Shown here one piece after another: positions 20,301-35,300 of a DNA stretch of 64,000 nucleotides. Position 1 is the first letter of the stretch, and every line of letters starts with the position of its first letter. Position numbers and translations under genes: made by a program. Location of the stretch: positions 19,297,702 through 19,361,701 of the forward strand of contig NC_134654.1 in assembly GCF_030463565.1 (NCBI RefSeq), given 5' to 3'. This stretch comes from Pelecanus crispus (taxonomy: Eukaryota > Chordata > Aves > Pelecaniformes > Pelecanidae). The notes below the pieces were generated by a model. The model did no database searches, was not told the DNA's origin, and worked only from the letters and a program-made list of their open reading frames with translations.

Positions 20301-23300
20301 ACTTTGCTCGTTTTTTAACTCTTGTCTCCTGCTCGGTGCCCGCAAGAGGGTGGTGGTGAGCCGCTGAGCCTTGCTGTCCCGTCGAAGCTGGCTCCTTGCT
20401 CCACGTGTGTTACTGATAGCTTAGCGAGGCAGTAAATGTGGATTATGGTTTTCTGCCAAACTGGATTCAGCTCCAGAGCTTTAGTTACTTTATTGGAAAT
20501 AGCTTTCTATCACTCAATAGCTTTTCATTCTCTGTCTTTATTCTGGCTTGATGTCCACAGCTGCTGGCTTTGTGTCAGAATGAGGCACATTCCTATCATC
20601 ACTTGATGTCTGATGCTCAGCCGTAAAGTTTCCACTGCTAAGATGAGCTTTTTATTTATGCACCTGTCCCTGCTTCAAACTGGACTAGTGCAACTGAGCT
20701 TCTAGTTTGCTTCAAGTGATATGGTAGTTGGTGTCACAGAGCAGTGGTTTTATTTCCATAGCACTTCCTGCCAGTAAACCTGCTTCATACAGAAATAAAA
20801 TGTGTTATTTTTCAGAGGCCAAGCACTTATTATATTTGCAGAAGATAGGGTGTCCTGTGAGTACAGTCTCATCTGCATTCTGAACCTTGCAGCCAGACCT
20901 TGGCTATTTCTGCTGTCTTGAGACACGGTTAACTACTTAAAACTACTGTGGGTACTAGGGTGTCTGATGAAACTCCTGTGTAGTCTCTTATGTGTGTTGA
21001 CATATTGTGTCAGTGTACAAAGCATCCATGACCGCTGCCCAGGAGAGAGCTTTAAGATGCTTTTCCAGAGACTAGATCAGTGGATGTGGAAAGCGGAGAA
21101 GTCAGTGAGCAGTGGAGGAAAAGGTCTAGCACCTAGACTGCTAGTGTGGTGTTGTGGTTTAGCCCCAGCCAGCAACTAAGCACCATGCAGCTGCTCGCTC
21201 ACTCCCTCCCCCTACCCTGAAAGTATGGGGGAGAGGATCAGAGCGATCGCTGCTCCCTGGCCAACTCCTCTCAGTTTCTATACTGAGCATGATGTCACAT
21301 GGTATGGAATAGCCCTTTGGGCAGTTTGGATCAACTGTCCCAGCTGTGCCCCCTCCCAGTTTCTTGTGCGCCTGGCAGAGCATGGGAAGATGAAAAGTCC
21401 TTGACTAGCATAAGCAGTACTCAGCAACAACTAAACATCAGTGTGTTATCAGCATTATTCTCCTACTAAATCCAAACCACAGCACTATGCCAGCTACTAG
21501 GAAGAAAATTAACTCTATCCCAGCTGACACCAGGACATGTGGTTATGGGGATGGTATCCAATAAATCTTTGCCACCTCTTGTCCTGCTTTGAGATGGATT
21601 ACATTAGGGGACCATCATGATGGGCCTTTTTTTTTCCTCATGTGAATCATCCTGGTCTCGGCAGCGTATGGTGCTTGGGCAAGTACCACGTTAAGTAGAA
21701 GACAAAGCTGCAGTTTAGGCACTTAGACCCCTGTGTTACATTCTGTTTTCTGTGTGCTGAATAGGAACAGGGACCATAGGCAGTACTTGTGGTTTTTCAT
21801 GCTTTGGTATGCTCCTCCTTTACCTTGGTTGAAAAAAACTCTTGGATCCAAAGCAGAGTGCTTTATTAGACCTAAGTGAATGATTTTGTGCCTACTAGGT
21901 ACAAATTTATGGAAAGAGTACTTTGTAATACTAAACTGAATTTCTCTTCAGTGCAGATTCTCCAAGTATGCTTTTATCACTTCAGTGCTCCCATGTACCA
22001 TGGTCTCTTAGACAAAGACGACACATTTCTTAATACTAAAATTGTTTTCAAACAGGCTATTCTGATTTTTCCTTAGCATTCATTCAGTGTTTGTGCCTTA
22101 CTGTTGGTACCTGACTGACTTTATGCTGGACTATCTTTTTCTTGTTTTTCTTCTCAGTTTGGAAAAGCTTCTGCTCTTGCCTTCAGAACACCTCCTGCTT
22201 CCAGTGCAGTCTTTGCCAGTTCTTTGTCAGAGACCCTAGACACATAACAATTGTCAGAGATAATGCTGTAGTTTTGCCAAATCTGGACTCTCCAGTACCA
22301 ACCTTTCCAAAAGGGTAACATCTGTGCTGTTGTTTGCAGCTGGAAATAGAGAGCACAAATCTCTTCTGAAATCAGAAGTTTTTGCTAGCATCCTTTTTGC
22401 AGAATGTCGTACAAAGAAAACCCTATTTAGACAGGTTTGTCCTGGAGTATTGAAATTCTCCTCCGAATTTATTCTTTCCCACCTCTTCTCTCCTTGAACA
22501 TCAGCTTTCCCTCATCTCTAAGACAATTTTCTTTGCCTTTCAAGCACTAAAGAGACCTTTTTCAATGGTAGAAGGAAAGTCATTCCCCTTTTCTTGTCTC
22601 TCTTAGTCAAGAGAGCTTCCTTGTTTTTATGTGTTCAGCTTTCTCTGAACTCCTCAAAATCTCATTTTTCTCTCAGCCTGTTACCTCAGCCTTTTCTAAT
22701 CTTTTTTTTTTTAACAGGCCTACCAAAAAAAGTGTACTGCCAATATCCAAACTTGTTGGCATCTTTATACCCAACAGAATGTTGGGTACAGTGTGGAGTA
22801 TATGTTATGTGATTTGTGATTGATTATTATTGTTCTGTAAATCTTTGAGTGGATCTTATGGTTACTAACAAAATGTTTGGTAAGGTGTTTTCAGTTCTGG
22901 GAACCCAAATTGGTTCCCCTTTGGCTGTGTGGTTTTTTTGGTGTGGGTTCCCCCCCCCCCCCCCCCCCCCATGTATCTGAGTTTAAAATTGGGTGCTGGA
23001 AACTGTTACTGCCTCAGCCATCTGTCTCATTCTTTGGGTGAGCGTTTGCTAGCCTAGAGGCAGAGATGTCTCGTTCCTGTCAACTGGCTTCTGAGATGCT
23101 CTTCAGCCTGGCATTCAGAAATGAATAACTGATTTTAATCTGCCACTGCTGAATGTATGATGGAGCCTTTAAGGCACAGCAACATAAAATGTATATGTTT
23201 TTGTTAGGGCAGACAAGAAACAGTTTGCAGTGTTTGCTGGTTATTACTTGTTGCTTTTCAGAACCGCTAGGTCAAATGCTCCAAAGGAATATAGCGTTTC

Positions 23301-26300
23301 CAATGCTTGCGTTTTTATTGTAAGATCTGTGGTGCTTAACTTGCAAATTGTTGGTTCCTGGAATTGAGACTGAAAAATGCAAGAATTCCCACAAAAACTG
23401 TGCATAGCCTTTCTGGTTGTGGAGGGGATATTTACAATGTGCCTGAAACATGGCACAGAAGCTCCCCCTTCTCTCCACTCCCTCCCCTCCCAAATTTGTA
23501 ACTTAGAACAACTTTCCACCTGTAAAGCCCTTGTGGGTTTGTTTTTGTTTGAATTCTCTACCTTTGAGGCTGGTACTGTGTTGCAAAGTGTTGTTCTTTA
23601 ATATGCAAAGCACCTTTGGGTTGCTGCCAGAATTTTTAGTTTTTATGGTGCTTTTTTTGCCTTGATAGGCACTATGGTTTCTGATGAACGGTGTGTTTTG
23701 ATTCTGCTCATTTCTCTGACCTCATAGGGTGAAAAGGAGAAAAGTGAGCTGGAGGAGCAGTGGTTCGGGTTCATTCTTGTCACACTGCTGGGTTCTGTGC
23801 TGGCATTGATAAATGGATGCTTAAGAATGTAATCTCTAGCATTATTTTAGGCTGCTAGTTTCCTAGGTCAACTTGAAATAAAAAAAAAAAATTAGTGTGC
23901 ACTTCCTGGAATGTGAATCTTGGGCTGACTTCAGTGAAGTATTGCTGGGTAGTCAGAAAATGCAATAAATTATCTGGGTTGTAATCCAGTTGATTTCCTG
24001 ACCTTGATCTGCTTTTAAATAGTCTGCTTGGTGTGGGTGTCTTTGACTTCAATTTAAACATAGGTCAAACAAGGGATTTTTCTTTTCCCAGGCAAGAAAA
24101 CAGTGTGTAGAATTTGGTATGTTGTTGTCAGGACTCAGCCTATTCACCCACACATCTCCTTCTCATTGCTTCTCTTTTCTTGAAACACTGGTGTAATTAG
24201 GGGGGTCTGTCAGGGTATATCCAGCAAGATGGAATGGAAATTCCTACAAAGCACTCGTGCTGTGGCAAAATTTCTCTTTCTCTCAGTCTGTGGTCATTGT
24301 TATCATTACTTGCTCTTGATCAGAGCAGACTGATGCTTTTGACTTGCATGGGTGAATTGATAGATTGATTTCCAGGAGTCGTGTCACCCCCGCTGCTGCC
24401 CCATGTTCTGATGAGCAAATAATCCTTGAAGGGGAGCTCAGTTCAGCAACAGTATGTGTATTGGCAGATGTCAGAAATGACACTCATCCCAACTTTTCTG
24501 TGCTTTACACACACACACATATATATATATATATGGATCTTCCCCAGTAAAGTGCCAGGTGCGACATCCCTAGGTCTCCCTTGTGGCTTAGAATTGATCT
24601 TATTTCTTCTTCTTGCCTGAAGACTGTTGTGGACCAGTTTCATAAGAACTTACATATATTCTTCACCTGGAACTCTTACTGCTGGCTTTTTTCCATGAGC
24701 TTTTCAAATGAAATGTTAGTTTTCTTAGCAATGAATTTTAGGAAACTTTTTTATCATGTATGTCCAAGCTGTGTGCTTCAAGACACTTTTGTGCAAAAGC
24801 TCATATAAAAAGCTGCCCTTCAAGTTACATTTGTATAGACACCCCATACAGAATGTTACTTGCTTCCTTTTGACTCATGTTTGGCAGGAGAGGGGGTTGA
24901 GCAAATCTGAAATATGCTGCTCTTATTCTCCTGGCAGTACAGTTGGAATGTCAAATTCACTGCTTTTTTGCGTTACCATTTCTTCTCCAGTGACTTCCAG
25001 TGGACAAATACAGTGGTTCTCAGTGCTTGACTACAGGAATCTCTGTTAATAAACTGCATGATTTAGGGTTGAATACCGAAACATAAGTTAAATGCAGTTC
25101 TTTGTGTTAATACATGAACTAGCATGTATTGATACTACATAAAGATCCTATACCTATTCAGCAACCCTTGTTAGAAGATACTAGTAGTATCTTCTTCATG
25201 GCTTGAACTGTTTGTAGTCTAACCAATTTTTTTTCAGTTTTTCTTCTGTCAAGTAGTGATTTCACTCCTGTCTGAGTGGCATTCTCTCTTTTCTGTTATT
25301 AGCATGGTGGTGCTCTGGTGTTACATCCACTGCAGTCTGCATCCAAGTATGTCTTGTCTTCTGCATCTCATTTTTCTCTGGGACAATTGAGTTTCTTTAT
25401 CCTGTTGAGGCTGTTTAATTTTGGGACAGAACTCTTCTCGTGTTATGTATTGTACCTAAGAGTGGTGCATACTGGACCTTTGTCTGAGTTGAAGACTTAA
25501 CTGGACTGTAATAGAAAACGTTTTGTACATGGACATGTGATATTAAGGGGGTTTAGTTGCTAGAGATCTTGGCTGATACTGGAACTGTCAGCCTGAGATG
25601 GAAGGGTCCATGTGGCACTGCTGAGCTTTCCAGTTCTTGTCCTGCCTGTCCGAAGGCTAGAACAGAGTGTGTAAGATGAAATCATCTAAGATCATCTTCC
25701 TTCCAGAGACCAGTTTCGTAAACAGGAACGTTTGTTTTCACTACTGCACTTGGGAAGAAGGGGAAAAATCACTGGATCTGTCTTGCTGCATGTACATTGA
25801 GATACAGATGTGTCTGATAACGGCCTTACTAAACAAAGGCTATCTTCTCTAGCTTGAAGCAGTAGATGTGCAAAAGAACATCCGTAAGTCAATTTTAATC
25901 CCAAAGTTTGTAACAAACTTGTAAAGACTTGTAACAAACTTAAGGTTTCTAAGAATTATTTTCAGATCAGCAGGAAAAGTAGTTTGCTTTTAAAGGCACA
26001 GTATTGCTGTGCGTTTTGCTTAACCTAAGCACTGGAGGCTCTGGGTCGTGCATGACAGCCACATCTCCAGTGGCTGTGCTACTTTGGGTGTTGAGATTCA
26101 TTCCTTTTAGATCATCTCCATTCTGTTGAATTGCATTATGGACATAGCAGGAAATAGCTTGTCAGTTGAGTTGGTGTCATTCCCCTTGAATCACACCAAA
26201 CAGCCATAGTGTTGTCCCAAATAGGGCTTGTTTACCTGGTGTGCAATAAGCCAATCTTCACACACTGAGACGACATACTGTTTATTGCATTTTTGTGCCA

Positions 26301-29300
26301 AGATGGGTGCTAGGTGGTAAGCTCACAAAGTACCATCAAACCACACCTATGTAATACACAATCATTTAGCTAGCTAAAAACCTATTTCTTATTGGTTTTT
26401 AATTTCCTCGCTTTGATTTAAAGATACAGCTTGATTTTTAATTCACTACACATGCCTAGACAGTGTGTGTGGGTTATTCTTCTCCACTTTCAATTGAGTT
26501 GGTGGTCGTGTTCTCCCCACTGCTGGAATTACCTTTCTCCTCTTTATTCTCTGCCAAGGCAAATTTTTCTAGTAATAATACTCATTCATGGTTTACTGAT
26601 GAGAGCAGTAATATATCACTCTGTTCTTTCTTTTGAACAATTTGTTAACTGTCCACAAAACCATATTTTACCTACTTGGCTAGGGTTGCTTTAGCAACTT
26701 ATTAATTAAACAAAGAAAAGTTAGGGCAGGACTCTACAACGGACATCTATAGCAACATCAATTTTTGGATAACAATAGCAGGGAAAGTGGTGTAGCTTAG
26801 ATGAGTCCTGGGGACTTGAACGTGTGCAGGAGCAACTCTGTGATGATTGTGGTGCAAACCATGTCAAAATGGAGATGGAACTTTCTTTAGTTTAAGTGCT
26901 CTAAAATATTCTGAGATCGCCAATATCCCTTCTGAATGTTGTAATCTGAAAGGTGGAGTAGGAGGATATTAATAGAGGTTTGTTTTGAGCCTTGTTTGAA
27001 AGACGATCTTTTCTTTTTTCTTTTCTCTTTTGTGTTCCAGGGTGCACTCCTAGAAAGTGTGGAAGAGGTGTGACTGATGCGGTAATCACAAGGGAAGAAG
27101 CTGAAAGAATCCGTAGGTAATTTTTCTCTTACCTCTTAACTTTTATGAGCACTTGCTTTAATGACAGTGTGCTAGTGTTTAAGGTGTAGCACAAAGCTTA
27201 TTGGCTGAAGGAGGATGGGTTAAACTGGTTAAAACACTAAACTTTCTTTTAAAAAGCCATTTTCTGTTTTTCCTGTAGTGGAGGTAGTTCTCTTTCATAC
27301 AGAGTCTGCCTAGCTCTGTGGGGCATGAGTGTTGTAGAGAGAAAAAAGGAAAATGAATTAAAGTTTTAAAGGATTTTCACTTGGCCTTCTGTTCCATTTG
27401 GCCTTTAAAAATAAAACAACATAAGCCTCTTTTCAGTTGAGTCTCTTTCTGGGTGATTATGAGTTAGTGCTGACCCTATAGTCCTCTGAACTCTAAGTGG
27501 TGAGTTTTAATCAAATAGTAGGGGACACTGTCAAATTATGCAGTTAGAAAAGTTATCAGCCTCTTGAGTGTGATTTGCACTTGATAATCATGTAAGTGGG
27601 GAATATCAGTGTAACGCTTGAAGCAATATGCAGCTCGTCTAAGTGCTTTGTTCTCTAGTTGGGTGGGCCAGCCTTTGACTTCAAATTCAGTTGGGCTCCT
27701 GATTTTGATACAGCGTTTCTGCATTGTACAGGCTTATTTATACTGCCCCTAAAAATCAAGATTTGGGGTGTTTTTATGTTTAATCTTACTTGGTCAGAAT
27801 GTATTTGAAAGACTGTTTTTCAGGAGTGTTCTGGGGATTTATGGAAGGGGGCTACAAGCTCAGAAATGTTCTTCCAACACAGATACTTATTTTCATGACA
27901 GGCTGCAAGATTGTTTCAACTAAATGGCAGCTTCTCTTAAATCACTCGGGTTATATCTGATGCATCAAATAACACTTACTGAAGTGTTACATGTTGTAAC
28001 TAATGACATTAAAGGACAAAGTAACAGACTTCAGTTCTCATCGAGGTTATTGTTTTGCCTGCAGAATAGCAGAGAGGGGACTGTCCTTGGGAGGATCTGA
28101 TGGAGGGGTGAGCAGTGTCCTGTTACTTTTTATATCCTTTTACTGCCAAGGCAAGATTATAAATGCATTTTTGGGGCAAGAGGAGATGGAGAATTTTTCC
28201 TTCTATTCAGATTTGGAAAAAAACTTGTTTGGAAAGTTATTTTATCTCCCATTTAATACTTCTGCTAGCAGTATAATTTGTGACTTATGCAATACAGTTG
28301 ATATATTTCCTATTATTCTGTTTAGTTATTTCTAGTGCCTCTCTCGAACTGATTTTGTCTTTTCCATTTGGAAACAGTTACTATAGCAGAACTGTACAAA
28401 TTTGACTTCTGAAACTAAATTACAGTGGTTCACAGCATCATGTAAAGACTGGGTTTGTGTAGTGACAAAAAATGCCATGTAATGTCTTAAGTAGAACTTT
28501 GAGTAATCTTTAAAAATGAAAACAAAACAACTTTTCTTTAACAAGCATGTTTATTTTAATTTCTTCCCCTGTCTTTGTTCTCAGGATGTTTTTGTGTATG
28601 AACAGAAACTGTTTCTTGAGTATTTGTAAACACAACCACTTTTTTAGGCCTCTGCTGAATTGGGGCATATATTAGCAGAAAAGGAGAAAGGTTTCAATGA
28701 AAAAATAAGACTTTATTGTCCTTGTGATTGCTGAGAAAGAAATGCAAAAAATGTAACCTGAGAAACTTCAGCGGTGCTGCCCATCTGAAACAATATATTT
28801 AAAAGATTTAACATTCTCTGTTCAGTTCTGTCAGGATCCCTTGGATTTTTTTCAGTTCTGCAGTTGCATAATTTGCCACTTTGCCCTAGATTACTCTGCT
28901 TGTTGGGACCTATGGCTTAATTCCTGTCATTAGTGCTGTCAAGTGGGTTTCCTATCCTGTTCTTTTGGCACCTACGTGTGATTTTTCATTAGACTTCCAC
29001 AAAGAGGGATTAGAAGGGCAGTGCATAACACAGACACATTCATGGATTTGGACCACAGAAAGCTAATGTCCAGCTGGGGGTCAGGGAACTGGGGAAACAG
29101 AGACAGAGAAAGCTTGGAAGAGACATGAGGGGCAGTGAACTTGCTGCCCAATGCACAGAGCTGGGCAGGGGTCCTGAGCTGGCTTACTTGGACAAGGCAG
29201 AGTATCAGGCAAATATAAATCCATCATCTACATCATTTTGGAAGCATCACTGTGAGGTTTTATTTTAAAGTGGAGGGAAATTGAGGGGGAAAAGAAGATT

Positions 29301-32300
29301 CTATTGCTGCAATAAAATAAGTCTGTTAAATCTGATATCCATTGAGAATTCTGGGCTGTGTTCCAAGCCATCTCACATTTCTCATAATTTGTAAATGTGA
29401 GAAAGTTATGGCATGTTGTTACTCCTAAGGGAAAGGTGCAAGAAGAAAGTTGTGTAGTATTGCTTGAGGCCTTATCCAAAATAAACACTGAAAGATGCTA
29501 AAAAAAAAAAAAAAGCTGACCAGTGTTTCTGGGAGATCATGTTTAGGAGAAGCCTTTAAATACAGTCTCTTTACCTAGTTTCTTTTATGCCTCTTTCTCC
29601 TCTGTTCTGCTGGTTTCCTCTTTTTTTCAACGAGCATGCTTGTACTCTCCGTGTCACGGAGTGAATCTTTTCCCAACAGTGCTATCTTGGCTCCCAGATA
29701 TCATTAAATACTGTTGGGATGTGTGGTGATGATGTATAGATGAAACCGTCTTTCTTCATCTGAGCCTTTTATCCTCTTTTCAAATCTCTTATTTACAAGC
29801 GTACAAAATGTTTCAAGTCTGTCTTCATCTAGCTACTTTTCCTGTATGCCCCTCAAGCTTTAAGCCTGTTGGATTAGGTCTGGCTTGTTGCTTTAAATTT
29901 CTTAGGCTTTAAAGTGTTTGGATAATTCTGTCCGATTATGTCTGTTGTTATAAGACTATTTTTTTTCCTTAAAAATTCCTTAAATAACTTCCTGTTTCTG
30001 TTTAATTCTTTTTAATTCTTTTCTAGCCACTTTGGTCTTTCTGCTATTCCAAATAAAACTTCTTCATATTTCTGCTGGGATGCAGACTGCATTTTCATTC
30101 TCTCTGATTTCTTCCCAACCCCTTTTTAAGCAACATATCTGATTCTTTTTTTTGTCTGTCATACTTCTTATATTTTGAATTCACAGAAGTGGATTTGTGT
30201 CTATGTGTCAGGATATAACTTAATAATTTAAAGACCTAAACTTGCATCTTGACTCTGTCAATTGTCTGTTCCCTTTGTTTGCTGCCCTTTCTGCTTCCTT
30301 GGAGGACTGAAGTATAGCACAAAAACTTGTTTCCCTTTCCATCCTTTTGTGCTGAGAAAGTCCTGGCAAACATCTGAATTATTGAAATCTCCCAGGAGTC
30401 ATGCCCCAGTTGTCATGCTGAGCTTTCTTTCTTATCTTCCTTTGTAACTTTTCGAAGATTTATTTTTATTTATGCACACACACAGAGTGAGCCTAGAAGA
30501 GGCCACTGTAATCTTCTAGTCTAACTTTCAACAGAGTCCAAACAGGAGCATCTTCTCCACCAGTACGCTGCTTTCCCTTGTACATCTCTATCTCTGTAAA
30601 ATAGTTTTATACTCTGTTTCTTATTCACAGAATGTGAATTGCATTAGTTCTCTTGATGTTTGCCTCAGCTTAGGATTTTTCTTCTTTCTAAAGATAATGT
30701 CATTTCCCTTTCTTCCCTACCTAATATTTTCTTGCATGCTACCCCTGCTTGCGTTACCACTTTAGTCATGACTCATTCATTCACGTCTTTGTAGGTGCTG
30801 CTGTCATAACATCTCTCTAGTGTAAATGAAACGACTCATTTAGTATTGGATCTATTGGCATTTATTTAAAAGCCCCAGAAAAGAAATCCCTTGGTGCAGC
30901 CAGTCAGCTGCAGTCTGTTTCCTGTGTGGCAGCAAAACTGGCAGGAGTAGCCACCTAGACCTCCCTTTTGCAGGAGAAAATTAAATTTCTTAATCACTGG
31001 GAGCAGCAAACAACCTGTGTAGCTGTGATGCTAAACAAGGGTTTCTGACGTGGGCCCACTAACCCATGCATAGAACAGTGGTTCTGCAGGCCATATCCCT
31101 CCTTGTTCTGCTTTCAGCCCTCTCAACCAAGCCCTGAAGTCCTCAAAATGCTGTGAGCTCTGTGTTTTCCAGGGAGAAGATAAAGCCTCTGCATAATACT
31201 TGTCCTATCTCCTACCTCTACTACAGGCTGCATAGGTTTCTTCCTTCATAATTAGCCTCCTGATAGCACATAGGAAACATACTTGTGAGGACTGAAAGAC
31301 ATACCTGGCAGTGTGTCTTTCACTTTACTTACAGCTGTGTGTTGGTGTGATTATCTGGACTTAACTCTAGGAAGCTGGAGAGGAACTGGTTGTGTCTAAT
31401 CTATATCTACTGTAAACTTGTACTGGACACCATAGCCAAATATTGTACTTCCACAGTAATAACCGGTGACTCCAGCTGAGTGATATATAGATTAGATGGG
31501 TTACACTTGTGTCTCTTAATTCAGATTCTGTATAAGACTGCCTGCAGTGACAGCCAGTTTGATGCTGCCCAGGAATCAGTGGCTATGTAGAACCTGCGTT
31601 GTTCTTCCCTCTTCTCAGCTCAAGCATGTGAGTGTTCCCACAGGAGAAGTGGGGAAGATTTTTTGAGCTCTACCACCCTCTCTGTAGACAAGTAGAAATA
31701 AGTTTTGTATTCTTCTCTCTTGGGCAGCATGTCTGCTTTTTCTTTAAAAATCTCACTTAACTTTTTAAGGGGTGGAGGAAGAAGGTGGAATTGCTGTAGA
31801 AGTGAATGTATATTTAATGGTTGGCAGTCCCTTTTAGTGAGGATCAAAGGCAGGGCCTTTGCTTTGCAAGATGGGGAAATTGATCCTTTTTGCCATGTGC
31901 TGAGAAGTGGTGGTTACTTGCATGTTCTTTGAATCCTTTTAGCGGTGAGAGAGTGGAGAATGTGGGACTAAATACTGAAGGTCCAAAAGAACACATTTTT
32001 GCTTTTTTTTTTTTTTTAAGGAAGTTCAATTTCCTCTTTATAGAAGTTCTGTAAACCAGGATATTGGGGTAGTTCTGTTGAACAGTCTCTCAGAAATAGG
32101 TGTGTGGTTATGTGTGTTTGCAGTGTTCCTGCCGTCTTTAGATAAACTTTGTAGAGCTTTCAGCCTTGGAACGCTGACCTGAACGGCAGGCTGACCCTTG
32201 ATCAGATAGCTGAACTTGAAGTAACGGTGTTGACACAGGCTTCCACCAAGGTATTCTTCTTAGCGTAGGAAATGATGCTGAAAATATGTAATGCTCTGAA

Positions 32301-35300
32301 ATGGCAGAGGCCAAAATAAATGTGTTTCAGTTTCTTTCCAAGGTAGCTGTTATACAAATAGCTCTGTGCTCATGTGTGATCAAGTCCCTGTCTATGTTTG
32401 GCGTTAAGTTGTTTTCCTCTGTCTGAAACAACCCTGAAGAACATTCTTTCTTTTTCATATTCCCTTTTCAGTCTTCATCTGGCTTTTCTAAGCTTTATAT
32501 TGTAGCTATTATCTTTTCAGCTATGACTACCTACAGTTCTTGGGGGTATCTTCTATTGATTCATTTGGTCATTTTGGGTCTTCCCAAGTGTAGTCATCTG
32601 GTGCTTGAACAGTGAAAAGAAATGTGTATGTTTGGAAAGCATGTTGAAAGTCTTTGAAAGGCAATTTGTTTTTAAATTAAATTAATCTTTTCAGATGTGT
32701 GCTGCTACTTCTTATAGTCTACTTTAGCATGATCACAAGCATATTTTTGAAGCTACATGGGAGCGGTTTTACTTCTTCTAGCTCTAGCTTAGGTCATTGT
32801 ACAGAACCAGAAACAAAAAAATGAAAATATTTTGCTTCTGAAGCTTGAGTAAAGATTATTAGGAGAGCTGCTCTTGCATGAGTGTGAGATTACTTGTTTC
32901 TGTAACAGTCCTCTGAAGTTTTTGGAGAACTTCTGTGGAAAGGGGAGGTCTGAAAAGCTCATGCTATGTCCACTTGAATAGCTCGTTACTTTATATATTT
33001 TTAAGGCTTTGTTCAGGGGTAAATAAAATGATTTGGGTAGGTTTGTTAAAAGAAGGTTGTTTCTGTCTCTTAAAAGGAGACTTTAGTGGAGTTTCCCTGA
33101 TTCAGCTCTGAAGCTCAGAGCAATTGAGCCTGCAGCAATTTTCTTTTGCTGAGAGATTGTCATGGGTGTCTTCCTCCAATGCGATCCAGAGGAGGAAGGA
33201 GAAAAGTGCTTTGAGACTAGGGGTGAACGTGAAACTGTATTGCTGTCCTGGCATTGCAGCTCTCACATGTCTATGTGCTGATGATTTGCTGCTGCTCGTT
33301 CACCAGCCTGTCTGTGGGGGGAGAGATACAAGGTGGCTTCACACAGTACTGTTCCAACCATACCCAGAAATTCTTGTTGCGGGTAAGATGGAGGTTATCA
33401 TTCTTTCCAGGCAGCTTACCTAGTGGTATTATTATTATTGTTTGGATTTTGTTAGAATAATGTGAATGGTATGTGGTGCATCAAGAAATGCCAAATTCCA
33501 AGATGAGTGCTTTTGCCCGGATATTGTATATCAAAGATGTCATTACTTCGGTGCCGGTCGGGTTAATTAACTGTTGCTACTTGATATTTCCAGTATAAAA
33601 AAAAAAGAGACTGCTATTAAGAAGTCATATTTTTAAATACTGTTTAACTGATTTAAAACAAACATGTATTTTGTGGACAGCAAGGGACATACAAAAGTGT
33701 ACTTTATTCAATTTAGAGAAATAATTTAGAGTCCTGAGAGGTAGCACTCTATCCTGGCAAATCTGAATACTAATCTTTTTAGCCTGGTCTGGAGCTCAGC
33801 AGAAGTGTTTGGCTTGAATTGGATGAAGAAATGGATTGAATTTTCATATGTAGAAACCTTTCACTCGTTTTTCTTTTACAGTGGTTTAGAAAATGGGGAA
33901 AAGAAAGTTTGGCTCTAGTAAACCTTAGAATTATAATTGTTCTTTTAAACAGACTTTTATGGCCGTATTAAATATGAGAAGTGTACAGGAACTCATGGTG
34001 AAGGAGAAGTTTTAGTAACAAATGTTGGGCAAGATAAATATTAGTGCTGCTATTTGAGCGCTTCACAAATATTGGAAAATTAGTCATCTTTGTGTGGAAG
34101 GGAAATGTCTTCAAGAAGGGATCCAAGAACACCGTGTCTTACCCCTAGCCCATGGAGGAAGACTGGCAAGTCTGTATGTCAGATTTGAATCTCAGGAATA
34201 GCAGTCCTGGGCTTTATTCATATACCTTAATCTTTTGTGCATCTATACAGCAAACTGCGGGAGGTTTGTAGTTGTAAAGTAAGCATTAGTATTGTGAACT
34301 CAAATGCTAGAAACTAATATTTTTACTTGGGAGGCTGTGGAAAGTGAAGAGCCAACTTGGGACAGTTATTAAAGGTCATAGTTAAATAACGATAAAACCT
34401 TTTCATGCTTTTTTTCCTACTTTTTTGTTTCCTTTCCCAGGCATCAATTTTGGACTTGCACTCTGGAGCTCTTTCACTGGGGAAGCATTTTGTTAATCTG
34501 TACAGGTAAAATGGGGCTGTGGCTTGCTGCCTCTTATTATGCTACACCTTAAGTGCTCGGTGCCTTTTCAGATTTCTCAAGCCCTGTGGGCTGGGGTTAG
34601 TAATGACAAACTGTAGAAATATTAGATTTACCATAGCTTCTATGACCAGTTAAAAAACTTTCGTGGCATGAAAACCAATCTCTTGATGAACTGGGCTCTT
34701 TGAAAGCTACCATTACCTTTCTTTCCAGAGTTGTTCTTGCACCAGTAAATAATAGTATTTTTTCACACTTAGTCTAGTTTGTCAGCAGTGGAAGAAATCA
34801 GGCAGTCTGAACTTCTTAAAGAATTTGAATCAATGTGCTTATTTCATGATATGGGAGGGGATTTTTTTCATGCCTGGGAAATTTCATTATCAGTTGTTGC
34901 ATCTTGATGCTTTAATCTTTAACATTTGATCTTTGAGCAGTGCTTTGGAAACATCACGCTTAAAAGCATTTGGAGGGCTTTTTTTGTGTTGTGTTTTCAT
35001 TTATTGATTGTGGGTAAAGCAGATGGGAGTGAGAATGCGTCTTGGTATTACACAGGCAGTCTGATTCAGCAGCTCCTCTTTTAGACTCTTGTTTAATTTT
35101 TCAGGTACTTTGGGGACAAAATTCAAGACATCTTCACAGAAGAGGATTTTGCATTATATCGGTAAAGATTTTCAGTAACTGCTGAATGAACCACAAAACA
35201 TAACTATTTTTTTTTGTAGAGTGCAGGTTGGGAGGGGATTGTCCTTTGGACTCAGACATACAGCTGAATTTGCAGTTCAAAATAGTAATCTCTGGGAGAA

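Larger units (their letters stand above)
17941..27040 (+). other. OGFOD3 intron 2 (9.1 kb)
   Basis: Holds an 18-base A run (18730-18747), a CR1 copy, the solo LTR, a 21-base C run and an AC/AT microsatellite, each listed separately. No extra exon, tRNA or snoRNA was recognised. Confidence 0.8.
28108..34440 (+). other. OGFOD3 intron 4 (6.3 kb)
   Basis: Holds the AATAAA/A-tract near 29480-29514 and a weak CR1-like fragment near 30490. Otherwise it is T-rich intronic sequence with nothing recognised. Confidence 0.7.
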
